A program made the translations under genes and the position numbers. DNA of 64,000 bases from an uncultured Megasphaera sp. (GTDB taxonomy: Bacteria; Bacillota; Negativicutes; Veillonellales; Megasphaeraceae): NCBI RefSeq assembly GCF_900539295.1, contig NZ_UQBH01000010.1, forward strand, positions 1-64,000, written 5' to 3'. Positions 55,961 to 64,000 of the stretch are shown here, one piece after another (position 1 is the first letter of the stretch; each line of letters starts with the position of its first letter). Under the pieces are notes generated by a model that saw only the letters and a list, made by a program, of their open reading frames with translations, was not told the DNA's origin and did not search any database.

Positions 55961-56986
55961 ATGATCAGTGAAAAGATTGAGGCCATTAAAACGGCCGTAA
56001 TGGAAGAGCTCGCCAAGAGCGAACATTTGCAGGATATCCAAGATATCCGCGTCAAGTTCCTGGGGAAAAAAGGGGAACTGACGGCGATTATGAAGGAAAT
56101 GAAAAACCTTTCCAAAGAAGATCGTCCGAAAGTCGGCCAGTTGGTCAATACGGCACGCAGCGCCATTGAAGAACAGCTGAATGCCAAGTTGGAAGAAGTC
56201 AAAGCCAAGGAATTGGCTGCGAAACTCGAATCAGAAAAAATCGATATCACCCTGCCGGGCCGTAAACCGGTGACGGGCCACGAACATCCCCTCCATCAGA
56301 CCCTGCGCCTTATGGAAGACTCCTTCCTGCGCATGGGCTTTTCCATCGTCGAAGGGACCGATATCGAATCGGACTACTACAACTTCCAGTGCCTCAATCT
56401 GCCGGAAGACCACCCGGCACGAGACATGCAGGACTCGATGTACATCACCGACAACATCCTCCTGAGAACCCATACGTCAGGCATGCAGGCCCGGACCCTT
56501 CAGTCCCATAAGCCCAACGAACCCTTTAAAATCATTGCCCCCGGCAAGGTATACCGCTGCGACTACGATGCGACCCATTCGCCGGTTTTCCATCAGATGG
56601 AAGGCATGATCATCGATAAGAACATCCGCTTCTCCGACCTCAAGGGCATGCTCGAAGACTTTCTCCGCGACATCTTCGGCGACGATACGAAAGTCCGCTT
56701 CCGCGCCAGCTACTTCCCCTTTACGGAACCGAGTGCCGAAGTCGACATTTCCTGCGTCATGTGCGGCGGTGAAGGCTGCCGTGTCTGCTCTCATACGGGC
56801 TGGCTGGAAATCCTCGGCTGCGGCATGGTAAACCCCAATGTCCTGCGGCTGAACGGTTACGATCCGGACGTCGTCACGGGCTTTGCCTTCGGCATGGGCG
56901 TCGAACGTATTGCCATGTTGAAATACGGCATCGACGACCTGCGTCTGTTCTATGAAAACGATATGCGGTTCTTGAACCAGTTCTAG
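55961..56986 (+). CDS. pheS: Phenylalanyl-tRNA synthetase alpha subunit
   Basis: This 341-residue catalytic subunit of the class II (alpha-beta)2 enzyme has an N-terminal coiled coil (residues 1-90) that binds tRNA, and a core with HPLHQTLRLMEDSFLRMGF (motif 1), DATHSPVFHQMEGMIID (motif 2) and GFAFGMGVERIAMLKYGIDD (motif 3). The start ATG has AGGAGG 6 bases upstream and lies after a T-box leader. pheT follows 19 bases later. Cysteines in CVMCGGEGCRVCSHTGWLE are the usual ones. Confidence 0.97.
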   Translation: MISEKIEAIKTAVMEELAKSEHLQDIQDIRVKFLGKKGELTAIMKEMKNLSKEDRPKVGQLVNTARSAIEEQLNAKLEEVKAKELAAKLESEKIDITLPGRKPVTGHEHPLHQTLRLMEDSFLRMGFSIVEGTDIESDYYNFQCLNLPEDHPARDMQDSMYITDNILLRTHTSGMQARTLQSHKPNEPFKIIAPGKVYRCDYDATHSPVFHQMEGMIIDKNIRFSDLKGMLEDFLRDIFGDDTKVRFRASYFPFTEPSAEVDISCVMCGGEGCRVCSHTGWLEILGCGMVNPNVLRLNGYDPDVVTGFAFGMGVERIAMLKYGIDDLRLFYENDMRFLNQF

Positions 56987-57005
56987 TTTCGGGAGGGAAA
57001 AGATA

Positions 57006-59432
57006 ATGAAAAGTTCTTTAACATGGATGCAAGAGTATGTCGACGTCGATATGAATCAAGACCCGCAGGCTTTTGCTGATAAATTGACGATGGCCGGTAT
57101 TCCTGTCGAACAAGTTGAATATTGGGGACGGGACGTCAAAAAAGTAATGACCGGCAAAATCCTTCAAATCGATCGCCATCCGGACGCCGATAAACTCGTC
57201 GTCTGCCAGGTCGACATGGGGGACGAACAGCTCCAAATCGTAACGGCTGCCACTAACGTGCGCGTCGGCCAAATCGTGCCCGTCGCCGTCCACGGCGCTC
57301 ATCTGCCGGGCGGTACCAAAATCAAGCGCTCGAAGCTTCGCGGTGTCTTGTCGAACGGCATGTTCTGCTCGGCTCACGAATTCGGCTTCGATGACAGCCT
57401 GCTCCTGCCGGAAGAAAAAGAAGGCATCTGGATCCTGCCGAGCGATACGCCCCTTGGCGTCGATGCTGCCGAATACATGCAGGTCCGCGACGTCGTCTAT
57501 GAATATGAATTGACGGCCAACCGCGCCGACTGCTTCTCCATGGTCGGCCTGTCCCGTGAATTCGCTGCCCTCAGCGGGAAAGAAGCCCGTTACCCTGACA
57601 TTTCCGTCAAGGAATGCGATACGCCCATCGACGGCAAAGTCAGCGTCTCCATCGACGACGAAGAACTGTGCAGCCGCTATACGGCACGCCTTTTGCTCAA
57701 CGTCAAAATCGGAAACTCGCCCTTGTGGATGCAGCAGCGCCTGCGCAAATACGGCGTTCGTCCGATTAATAACGTCGTCGATGCCACGAACTACACCATG
57801 ATTGAATTGGGGATTCCCCTCCACGCCTATGACTACGACAAGGTTGCCGACCACCACCTCATCGCCCGCCGCGCCAAAGACGGGGAAGAGATGAAGACCC
57901 TCGACGATACGGACCGCACCTTGACCGACAACATGCTGGTCATTGCCGACCCGGAAAAAGCCTGCTGCATCGCCGGCATCATGGGAGGCCTCGATTCGGA
58001 AGTCACGAAAGAAACGACGTCGGTCATCCTCGAATGTGCGTCCTTCAAAGGTTCCAACATCCGCCATACGGGCCGCATGCTCGGCCTGCGCTCGGAAGCT
58101 TCGGGCCGTTTTGAACGGGGCCTCGATTCGGACAGCTGTATCAATTCCATCAACCGCTGCGCTCAGCTCCTCCAGGAAATGGGTGCCTGCGACGTAGCTA
58201 AAGGCATCGTCGACGTCTATCCGGTTAAGCCGGCTGTAAGACGCATCGCTTTTTCGGCTGAAAAGATCAACGCTTTCTTGGGTACGGACATTCCCGAAGC
58301 TGCCATGATCGACTTGTTGGAACGCCTCCAGTTCGGCATTGAAAAAGACGGCGAAGCCTTGACGGCTGTCGTTCCCAGCTACCGCGGCGACTGCACGGAA
58401 ATGGCCGACATCGCTGAAGAAGTCGCCCGTATCTACGGCTATGAAAACATTCCTTCGACCCGTCCGGCTGCGCCGATTTCAAAAGGGGAAACGGGCTTCC
58501 GCCACGAAGTCAACGAACGGATTTCGACGATTCTCAGCCGCGCCGGCCTCAATGAAACGGTCACCTTCAGCTTCATGCATCCCGACCAGCTCCAAAAATT
58601 GCTCTTTGCTGAAAGCGATCCCGTCTATAAAGCCGTTCCCATCCTCAACCCGATTACGGAAGATTTCCCTCTCATGCGGACGACCCTCATCCCGACCCTG
58701 ATGGATGTCCTGGTCCGCAACCAGGCTGTCAAGAACGCCTCGGTCGGCATCTATGAAATCGCTCCCGTTTACCGGCCCAAACAGCTGCCGCTCACAGAAC
58801 TTCCCGAACAGGAAGACTGCGTAACGGGCCTGCTCTACGGCCAGCGAATCGACAATTCCTGGCCCGGCAAGGCAGAAAACTATGACTTCTACGACGTAAA
58901 GGGCATGGTCGAAGCCGTCCTCGAAGGCCTCGGCGTTCAGGCCGACCTCGAAGTATCCGACTTTGCACCCCTCCATCCGGGAAAAGCCGGCCGCTACGTC
59001 AAAGACGGCAAAGTCCTCTGCGATTTCGGTGAACTCCATCCTAAAGCCGTCGACAGCTATGACGTTGCCGGCCCGGTCTATATTTTCGAAATGCATATGG
59101 ACGCTGTCATGCCCTATGTCAGCCTCCTGCCCGATTACCACAAGGTCGCTAAATTCCCGGCATCGAGCCGTGACCTGGCCTTCCTGGCACCGATGGCAAC
59201 GGCCAACGCCGACATCGTCCGGGTCATTAAAGAAGACAGCGGCGAACACCTGGAAGCCGTCCACCTCTTCGATATGTACACGGGCAAACAGGTTCCCGAA
59301 GGCTATAAGAGCCTGGCATATTCTCTCGTCTTCCGTTCTGAAGAAGGGACCTTGACCGACGCCGACATCACCGAACCGGTCAATGCCATCGTCAAGGACC
59401 TCGAAGAAAAATTCGGCTGCCAGCTGCGCTGA
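57006..59432 (+). CDS. pheT: Phenylalanyl-tRNA synthetase beta subunit
   Basis: This 808-residue subunit has the domains in order: an N-terminal segment, an EMAP-type tRNA-binding domain (residues about 40-150, with HPDADKLVVCQVDMGDEQ), the B3/B4 editing domain (VYEYELTANRADCFSMVGLS), B5 (residues about 405-480), the catalytic-like domain (MRTTLIPTLMDVLVRNQAVK) and the anticodon-binding FDX-ACB domain (FPASSRDLAFLAP). The length is typical. GGGAGGGAAAAG precedes the ATG. Confidence 0.97.
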   Translation: MKSSLTWMQEYVDVDMNQDPQAFADKLTMAGIPVEQVEYWGRDVKKVMTGKILQIDRHPDADKLVVCQVDMGDEQLQIVTAATNVRVGQIVPVAVHGAHLPGGTKIKRSKLRGVLSNGMFCSAHEFGFDDSLLLPEEKEGIWILPSDTPLGVDAAEYMQVRDVVYEYELTANRADCFSMVGLSREFAALSGKEARYPDISVKECDTPIDGKVSVSIDDEELCSRYTARLLLNVKIGNSPLWMQQRLRKYGVRPINNVVDATNYTMIELGIPLHAYDYDKVADHHLIARRAKDGEEMKTLDDTDRTLTDNMLVIADPEKACCIAGIMGGLDSEVTKETTSVILECASFKGSNIRHTGRMLGLRSEASGRFERGLDSDSCINSINRCAQLLQEMGACDVAKGIVDVYPVKPAVRRIAFSAEKINAFLGTDIPEAAMIDLLERLQFGIEKDGEALTAVVPSYRGDCTEMADIAEEVARIYGYENIPSTRPAAPISKGETGFRHEVNERISTILSRAGLNETVTFSFMHPDQLQKLLFAESDPVYKAVPILNPITEDFPLMRTTLIPTLMDVLVRNQAVKNASVGIYEIAPVYRPKQLPLTELPEQEDCVTGLLYGQRIDNSWPGKAENYDFYDVKGMVEAVLEGLGVQADLEVSDFAPLHPGKAGRYVKDGKVLCDFGELHPKAVDSYDVAGPVYIFEMHMDAVMPYVSLLPDYHKVAKFPASSRDLAFLAPMATANADIVRVIKEDSGEHLEAVHLFDMYTGKQVPEGYKSLAYSLVFRSEEGTLTDADITEPVNAIVKDLEEKFGCQLR

Positions 59433-59497
59433 TCGAAATGAAACCCTACCTTGACTGACAGGGGAGGACAGAGTGTTATCGGAATAAAAATCTTTGT

Positions 59498-59533
59498 AAT
59501 AAAGGACGCTGTACCCGGCGTCCTTTATTCTCA
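59498..59533 (+). terminator. Hairpin after pheT, probable terminator
   Basis: A 12-bp perfect stem (59498-59509 with 59518-59529, arm AATAAAGGACGC). The T tract is short and interrupted (TTTATTCTCAT), so efficiency is uncertain. Confidence 0.6.
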
Positions 59534-59535
59534 TA

Positions 59536-59564
59536 TTGTAAAAAAAGTAAAGTTGTGTTATGAT
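59536..59564 (+). promoter_or_regulatory. Promoter of tig
   Basis: TTGTAA (59536-59541) and TATGAT (59559-59564) have a 17-base spacer, about 70 bases before the start codon. Confidence 0.65.
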
Positions 59565-59632
59565 GTAGAGCGTAATATGGTATTTTAGAGATATTAAGGG
59601 CTGTACCGGCCCATAAGGAGGACATACTTAGA

Positions 59633-60979
59633 ATGAACGTAACAGTGAACGAAGTAGACCAGCACAAAGTGACCCTGCGCATCGAAGTGCCTGCAAAAGA
59701 CGCTTCCAAACAGGCTGCAGCCGCTTGCAAAAACTTGGCAGGCCGCGTAAATATCCCGGGCTTCCGTAAAGGCAAAGCTCCGCGCATGGTACTGGAAAGC
59801 TTCTTGGGCAAAGATGCTGTCAAACAGGAAATTTTTGAAGCTATTGCCAATAAAGCGTACGGCGACGCCCTCGATCAGGAAGGCATCGTTCCCGTAACGG
59901 AACCGGAATTGAACGTTATCTCCAACGAAAACGGAAAAGACGTCGTCTTTGAAGCTACGGTTACTAAGAAACCGGAAGTCAAACTCGGCGAATATAAAGG
60001 CATTACGGTTGCCAAAGATAAAGCAGAAGTAAGCGATGAAGACGTTGCCAAGGAATTGGCTAACCTCCAGAAACAGCACGCTAAGTTGGTTGTCGCTCCG
60101 GAAGGCACGGAAATCGCGAAAGACGACTTTGCAGTCATCGACTTCAAAGGTACCGTCGACGGCGTCGCATTCGAAGGCGGCGAAGGCAAGTCCTATCCGC
60201 TCCAGATCGGCTCCGGCAGCTTCATTCCGGGCTTTGAAGATCAGCTCATCGGCAGCAAAGCCGGCGATGAAAAAGATGTCAAAGTTACCTTCCCGGAAGA
60301 TTACTTTGAAAAATCCCTGGCTGGTAAAGAAGCTGTCTTCGCCGTTAAAGTCAACGACGTAAAACGCAGCGAACTCCCGGCTATCGATGACGAATTCGCT
60401 AAAGAAGCCGGCAAATTCGAAAGCGTCGACGACCTCAAAGCCGACATCCGCAAACGCCTTGAATCGAAAGCTTCCTACCAGGCTTTGGAAAAATTCAACG
60501 CTGAAGTACTGCAGACCGTCGTCAACAACGCTGAAGTAGATATCCCGCAGGTCATGGTCGACGACAAGATCGATCAGATGATCGAAGAACTGTCGGTTAA
60601 GCTTGAAACACAGCGCATGAACCTCGACGACTATCTCAAATACATGAACCAGGATATGGACAAGCTGAAAGAAAGCTATGCCGAACCTGCTAAAGAAAAC
60701 GTAAAGATGGACCTCGTCCTCGAAGCCATCTCTAAAGCGGAAAACATCGAAGTAAAAGACATCGATCTCCAGGCTGAAATCATCACCATGTCTCAGAACT
60801 TCGGTGCCGATCCGAAAGAAGTCTATAAGATTATTTTGAAAGAACACCGCGTTCCTATGTTGGTACAGTCCGTTGGCCGTAAAAAAGCAGCCAGCTTCAT
60901 CTTGAGCAACGCTATTGACTCCAACGAAGACAAGAAAGAAGAAGCGAAAGCTGAAGAAACTGCAAAGGCTGAAGACTAA
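59633..60979 (+). CDS. tig: Trigger factor (ribosome-associated chaperone)
   Basis: This 448-residue protein has three domains. The ribosome-binding N-domain (1-115) contains NIPGFRKGKAPRMVLESFLG, the GFRKG signature. The FKBP-like PPIase (about 160-245) contains FAVIDFKGTVDGVAFEGG and IPGFEDQLIGSKAGDEKDV. The helical C-domain runs to an acidic/lysine tail (EDKKEEAKAEETAKAED). It binds nascent chains at the ribosome exit. AAGGAGG lies about 10 bases before the ATG. clpP and clpX follow, a common arrangement. Confidence 0.96.
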   Translation: MNVTVNEVDQHKVTLRIEVPAKDASKQAAAACKNLAGRVNIPGFRKGKAPRMVLESFLGKDAVKQEIFEAIANKAYGDALDQEGIVPVTEPELNVISNENGKDVVFEATVTKKPEVKLGEYKGITVAKDKAEVSDEDVAKELANLQKQHAKLVVAPEGTEIAKDDFAVIDFKGTVDGVAFEGGEGKSYPLQIGSGSFIPGFEDQLIGSKAGDEKDVKVTFPEDYFEKSLAGKEAVFAVKVNDVKRSELPAIDDEFAKEAGKFESVDDLKADIRKRLESKASYQALEKFNAEVLQTVVNNAEVDIPQVMVDDKIDQMIEELSVKLETQRMNLDDYLKYMNQDMDKLKESYAEPAKENVKMDLVLEAISKAENIEVKDIDLQAEIITMSQNFGADPKEVYKIILKEHRVPMLVQSVGRKKAASFILSNAIDSNEDKKEEAKAEETAKAED

Positions 60980-61011
60980 TACCGGAAACGCGTCATCCGG
61001 AGGTGTTTGTT

Positions 61012-61617
61012 TTGACAAATATGTATGTGCCTATCGTCGTTGAACAGACGGCGCAGGGTGAACGTAGTTACGATATTTATTCCCGCCTGTTAAAAGACCG
61101 CATCGTCTTTCTCGGCGGTCCCATCGATGATACCGTTGCCAACAGCATCATCGCCCAGCTCCTCTTTTTGGAAGCCGAAAATCCTGACAAGGATATTCAC
61201 TTATACATCAACAGCCCCGGCGGCGTCGTCACGGCCGGCATGGCTATCTACGATACCATGCAGTATATCAAGCCTGACGTATCGACCATCTGCGTCGGTT
61301 CCGCTGCCAGCATGGCTTCTGTCCTCCTGACATCCGGCGCCAAAGGCAAGCGCTTTGCCCTGCCTCATTCCCAGGTCATGATTCACCAGCCCTTAGGCGG
61401 TGTTCAGGGCCAGGCGACGGAAATCGAAATCCATGCCCGCGAAATCCTGCGCATGCGCGAAGAACTGAACGGCATCTTGTCTAAACACACGGGACAGCCT
61501 GTGGACGTCATCCAAAAGGATACGGAACGGGACAACTTCCTGACGGCTGAAGATGCAAAAGCTTACGGTCTCATCGATGAAATCCTGTCCCGTCCGCTGA
61601 CCAATGAAACGAAATAG
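61012..61617 (+). CDS. clpP: ATP-dependent Clp protease proteolytic subunit
   Basis: This 201-residue serine peptidase forms the 14-mer chamber used with ClpX. YVPIVVEQTAQGERSYDIYS is the usual start. The catalytic triad is Ser100 (GSAASMAS), His125 (MIHQPLGG) and Asp174 (DTERDNF). TTG is taken as start because CCGGAGG lies 8 bases before it; the next in-frame ATG (MYVPIVV) is 3 codons later. The gap to clpX is 16 bases. Confidence 0.96.
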   Translation: MTNMYVPIVVEQTAQGERSYDIYSRLLKDRIVFLGGPIDDTVANSIIAQLLFLEAENPDKDIHLYINSPGGVVTAGMAIYDTMQYIKPDVSTICVGSAASMASVLLTSGAKGKRFALPHSQVMIHQPLGGVQGQATEIEIHAREILRMREELNGILSKHTGQPVDVIQKDTERDNFLTAEDAKAYGLIDEILSRPLTNETK

Positions 61618-61633
61618 GACAGGAGGAAGATAC

Positions 61634-62872
61634 ATGAACGATAAGCATGATGAACCGCGCTGCAGTTTTTGCGGCCGTCCTCAGGACGAAGTGCAGAAAC
61701 TCATTGCCGGTCCCGGCGTCTATATTTGTGATGAATGCGTTGCCGTAGCGCAGCACATCATCGAAGAAGAAAAGACGGAAGATACAGAAGAGTTCGAATT
61801 GAAGGATTTGCCGACACCGCACGAAATCAAGGCGACCCTCGATGAATACGTTATCGGCCAGGAAGCTGCCAAGAAGACCTTGTCCGTCGCCGTTTACAAC
61901 CATTACAAACGGCTTCAGACCAATTCGACGGCCTTGGCAGGTGACGTAGAACTCCAAAAATCGAATATCGTCATGGTCGGTCCGACCGGGAGCGGTAAAA
62001 CCCTGTTGGCGCAGACCTTGGCGCGGCTCCTCGACGTGCCCTTTGCCATTGCCGATGCGACGAGCCTGACCGAAGCCGGCTATGTCGGCGAAGACGTCGA
62101 AAATTGTCTGCTCAAACTGATTCAGGCTGCGGACTACGATATTGCCAAAGCCGAACGGGGCATCATCTACATCGACGAAATCGATAAGATTGCCCGTAAA
62201 TCAGAAAACCCGTCGATTACCCGAGACGTATCCGGTGAAGGCGTCCAGCAGGCCCTTTTGAAAATCCTCGAAGGGACTGTAGCCGGCGTTCCGCCTCAGG
62301 GCGGCCGCAAGCATCCTCACCAGGAAATGCTGCAGATCGACACGACCAACATCCTCTTCATCTGCGGCGGTGCTTTTGACGGTATCGATAAGACCATCTT
62401 GAGCCGTACGACAGATAAGAACATGGGCTTTGGCGCTGACATTCAGACCAAGGACGAACATTCCATGGAATCCCTCCTGCGGGACATCATCCCGACGGAC
62501 CTCCAGAAGTTCGGCCTGATCCCCGAATTAATCGGCCGTCTGCCCGTTTTAGTTACACTCAATCCTCTCGATGAAGAAGCGATGGTACATATCCTCACAG
62601 AGCCCAAGAACGCCCTGGTCAAACAGTATCAGAAGATGCTGTCCATGGATGACGTAGATCTCGAATTTACGCCGGACGCTCTGCAGGCCATTGCCAAGGA
62701 AGCGCTGCGGCGCAATACCGGTGCCCGCGGACTTCGCTCGATCATCGAACGGATCATGCTCGATGTCATGTTTGACGTACCGAGCCGCGACGACGTTGAA
62801 AAATGCGTCGTAACGGATTCCTGCGTCAAGGACGGCTCCGAGCCGGATCTCGTCTTGAAAGAGGCAAAATGA
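61634..62872 (+). CDS. clpX: ATP-dependent Clp protease ATPase subunit
   Basis: This is a 412-residue AAA+ unfoldase. The N-terminal zinc-binding domain has Cys10, Cys13, Cys32 and Cys35 (CSFCGRPQ, YICDEC). Walker A is MVGPTGSGKTLLAQTLA, Walker B GIIYIDEIDKIARKS, and pore and ClpP-binding loops follow (GRKHPHQEM, NMGFGADIQ). It unfolds tagged substrates and feeds them to ClpP. AGGAGGAAG is a few bases before the ATG. A terminator separates it from lon. Confidence 0.97.
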   Translation: MNDKHDEPRCSFCGRPQDEVQKLIAGPGVYICDECVAVAQHIIEEEKTEDTEEFELKDLPTPHEIKATLDEYVIGQEAAKKTLSVAVYNHYKRLQTNSTALAGDVELQKSNIVMVGPTGSGKTLLAQTLARLLDVPFAIADATSLTEAGYVGEDVENCLLKLIQAADYDIAKAERGIIYIDEIDKIARKSENPSITRDVSGEGVQQALLKILEGTVAGVPPQGGRKHPHQEMLQIDTTNILFICGGAFDGIDKTILSRTTDKNMGFGADIQTKDEHSMESLLRDIIPTDLQKFGLIPELIGRLPVLVTLNPLDEEAMVHILTEPKNALVKQYQKMLSMDDVDLEFTPDALQAIAKEALRRNTGARGLRSIIERIMLDVMFDVPSRDDVEKCVVTDSCVKDGSEPDLVLKEAK

Positions 62873-62884
62873 TATAGTGGTATG

Positions 62885-62924
62885 ATAAAACTCATTTCTT
62901 AATCCGGAAATGAGTTTTATTTTT
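62885..62924 (+). terminator. Terminator of tig-clpP-clpX
   Basis: A 14-bp stem (62885-62898 with 62907-62920, core AAAACTCATTTC) runs into TTTTTC. It begins 12 bases after clpX. Confidence 0.82.
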
Positions 62925-62944
62925 CAATAGAAGAAGGTGAAACT

Positions 62945-64000
62945 ATGGAAGAAAATATTGTCATGGATGAACGCGATATTCTGTCTTTGCCTTTCGTACC
63001 CCTTCGCGGCCTCGTCGTTTACCCGAATCTGGTCAGTCATATCGACATTGGCCGGGAAACGTCCCTGGCAGCTGTCGACTATGCCATGGAGCACGACCGC
63101 CAGCTGTTAGTAGCGACTCAGGTCGATGAAAACGAAGACAACCCCGGCTTTGATGACGTTTACACCATCGGCTGCGTCGTGAAAATCGAACAGTTCCTGC
63201 GCATGCCCGGCGGCTTGGTACGCATCTTGGTCAACGGGATTTCCCGCGTCCGCATGCAGGGCTTTTCCCAGAAAAAAGGCTATCTCGAAGGGGCTGCCAT
63301 CAAGGTGGCCGAAGTCAGCCGCAATACGACGGAAGAAGAAGCCCTGCGCCGAGTCATCCTCAAACGCCTCCTCGACTGGCTCGATAAACTTCGCGACGGC
63401 GAAGAAGCCAGTGAAATTGCCAAGAGCATCGAAGAACCAGGAGTTTTGGCCGACTATGCAGCCTCCCAGCTTCCCTTGAAATTGGTCATCCGCCAGCAGA
63501 TTCTGGAAATGACCGACGTCGAAGCCCGTCTGCGCCGCATCGGATCCCTCCTCGATACAGAAGTCGACATTGCCAACCTCGAATCGAAGTTAAACCGCGA
63601 AGTCCGCGGCAAGATGGACCAGCAGCAGAAAGAATACTACCTGCGCGAAAAAATCAAGGCCATCCACGATGAACTGGGGGATAAGGTCGATAAAGATACG
63701 GAAGTCCAGGAACTCCGCGATAAAATCAAGAAGATGAAACTGGACGAAGACATCGAAAAGGCCCTGCTCAAAGAAACGGACCGCCTCGATTCCATGCCGC
63801 CCATGATGGCCGAATCGGCAATCATTCGGACTTATCTCGACTGGGCCATGGCCCTTCCGTGGAAGAAAGAAACGAAAGACCGACTGGACCTCAATGAAGC
63901 CCAGCAGGTCCTCGATGAAGATCATTACGGCCTGAAGAAGGTCAAAGACCGCATCATCGAATACTTGGCCGTAAAACAGCTGACCCACAGCCTCAAAGGA
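62945..64000 (+). CDS. lon: ATP-dependent protease Lon, N-terminal part (cut by window end)
   Basis: The first 352 codons of lon are present; the frame is still open at the last base. ILSLPFVPLRGLVVYPNLVS is the start of the substrate-binding N-domain (LAN), which spans residues about 12-205. It is followed by the long helix VRGKMDQQQKEYYLREKIKA and the linker to the AAA+ domain (LPWKKETKDRLDLNEAQQ, LDEDHYGLKKVKDRIIEYLA). The ATPase Walker motifs and the Ser-Lys protease domain lie outside the window. AAGAAGGTG is 7 bases before the ATG. Lon degrades misfolded and regulatory proteins. Confidence 0.95.
   Translation, partial: MEENIVMDERDILSLPFVPLRGLVVYPNLVSHIDIGRETSLAAVDYAMEHDRQLLVATQVDENEDNPGFDDVYTIGCVVKIEQFLRMPGGLVRILVNGISRVRMQGFSQKKGYLEGAAIKVAEVSRNTTEEEALRRVILKRLLDWLDKLRDGEEASEIAKSIEEPGVLADYAASQLPLKLVIRQQILEMTDVEARLRRIGSLLDTEVDIANLESKLNREVRGKMDQQQKEYYLREKIKAIHDELGDKVDKDTEVQELRDKIKKMKLDEDIEKALLKETDRLDSMPPMMAESAIIRTYLDWAMALPWKKETKDRLDLNEAQQVLDEDHYGLKKVKDRIIEYLAVKQLTHSLKG

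Noticed and set aside
57018..59534. Two long minus-strand frames (about 350 codons each) opposite pheT
   Set aside because: Antisense shadows of a full-length pheT; composition is typical of reversed coding sequence.
1..64000. tRNA, rRNA, insertion sequences, prophage genes and CRISPR arrays
   Set aside because: Looked for by eye on both strands; nothing convincing was found. Short or degenerate elements could have been missed.

Overview
The window reads as chromosomal DNA of a diderm Firmicute of the class Negativicutes, most like Megasphaera or a close Veillonellales relative. The evidence is a mix of Gram-negative envelope genes (autotransporters, a small outer-membrane barrel, and heptose and heptosyltransferase genes for LPS core) with Firmicutes features: AGGAGG-type ribosome binding sites, a T-box leader on pheS, a preQ1-I riboswitch and a Firmicutes-style mur/fts cluster. 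A methylmalonyl-CoA decarboxylase-type carboxylase set and CoA-thioester enzymes fit an anaerobic fermenter. The assignment is an inference from gene content; no rRNA, tRNA, IS element or CRISPR array was seen.

Layout. 1-4.7 kb: the end of one autotransporter, then a complete paralogue. 4.7-7.8 kb: a WYL regulator and a 481-residue coiled-coil protein of unknown role, with related TGACAGG-type inverted repeats in front of both. 7.9-10.4 kb: mmdA, mmdD and mmdC without an adjacent mmdB. 10.4-14.1 kb: a thioesterase, a secreted protein, acetolactate synthase and DUF523. 14.2-15.9 kb: lepB, then a preQ1-I riboswitch with queT and queF. 16-22.4 kb: a secreted protein, an acyltransferase, and one long co-directional run holding an integral membrane protein, DUF3592, folE-folB-folK and a two-component pair. 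22.4-24.2 kb: a minus-strand trio with a GalT-like protein and a phosphoesterase. 24.5-27.1 kb: deoD, an amidohydrolase, queD and queE. 27-30 kb: an exonuclease, an aldehyde dehydrogenase and a HAD phosphatase. 30.2-34.1 kb: an M16 peptidase and gluQ.

34.2-47.0 kb is the division and cell-wall cluster mraZ-rsmH-ftsL-murE-murF-mraY-murD-murG-murC-ddl-ftsQ-ftsZ, followed by nrdR. ftsI, ftsW, murB and ftsA are not in it. 47.6-52.6 kb is a tightly overlapping LPS inner-core operon hldE-hldD-gmhB with two GT9 heptosyltransferases. A small outer-membrane barrel gene and a stand-alone structured RNA of about 260 nt follow. 53.6-55.7 kb has two hotdog thioesterases and an acyl-CoA dehydrogenase. 55.7-59.4 kb is T-box-controlled pheST, and 59.6 kb to the end is tig-clpP-clpX-lon, with lon cut by the window edge.

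Together the genes cover envelope building, 7-deazaguanine and folate synthesis from GTP, CoA-thioester metabolism and protein quality control. The items most worth following up are the unclassified RNA at about 53.26-53.52 kb, the WYL-linked gene pair with shared inverted repeats, the promoter nested inside a terminator-like hairpin near 27.75 kb, and the autotransporter with all its cysteines in one short repeat.
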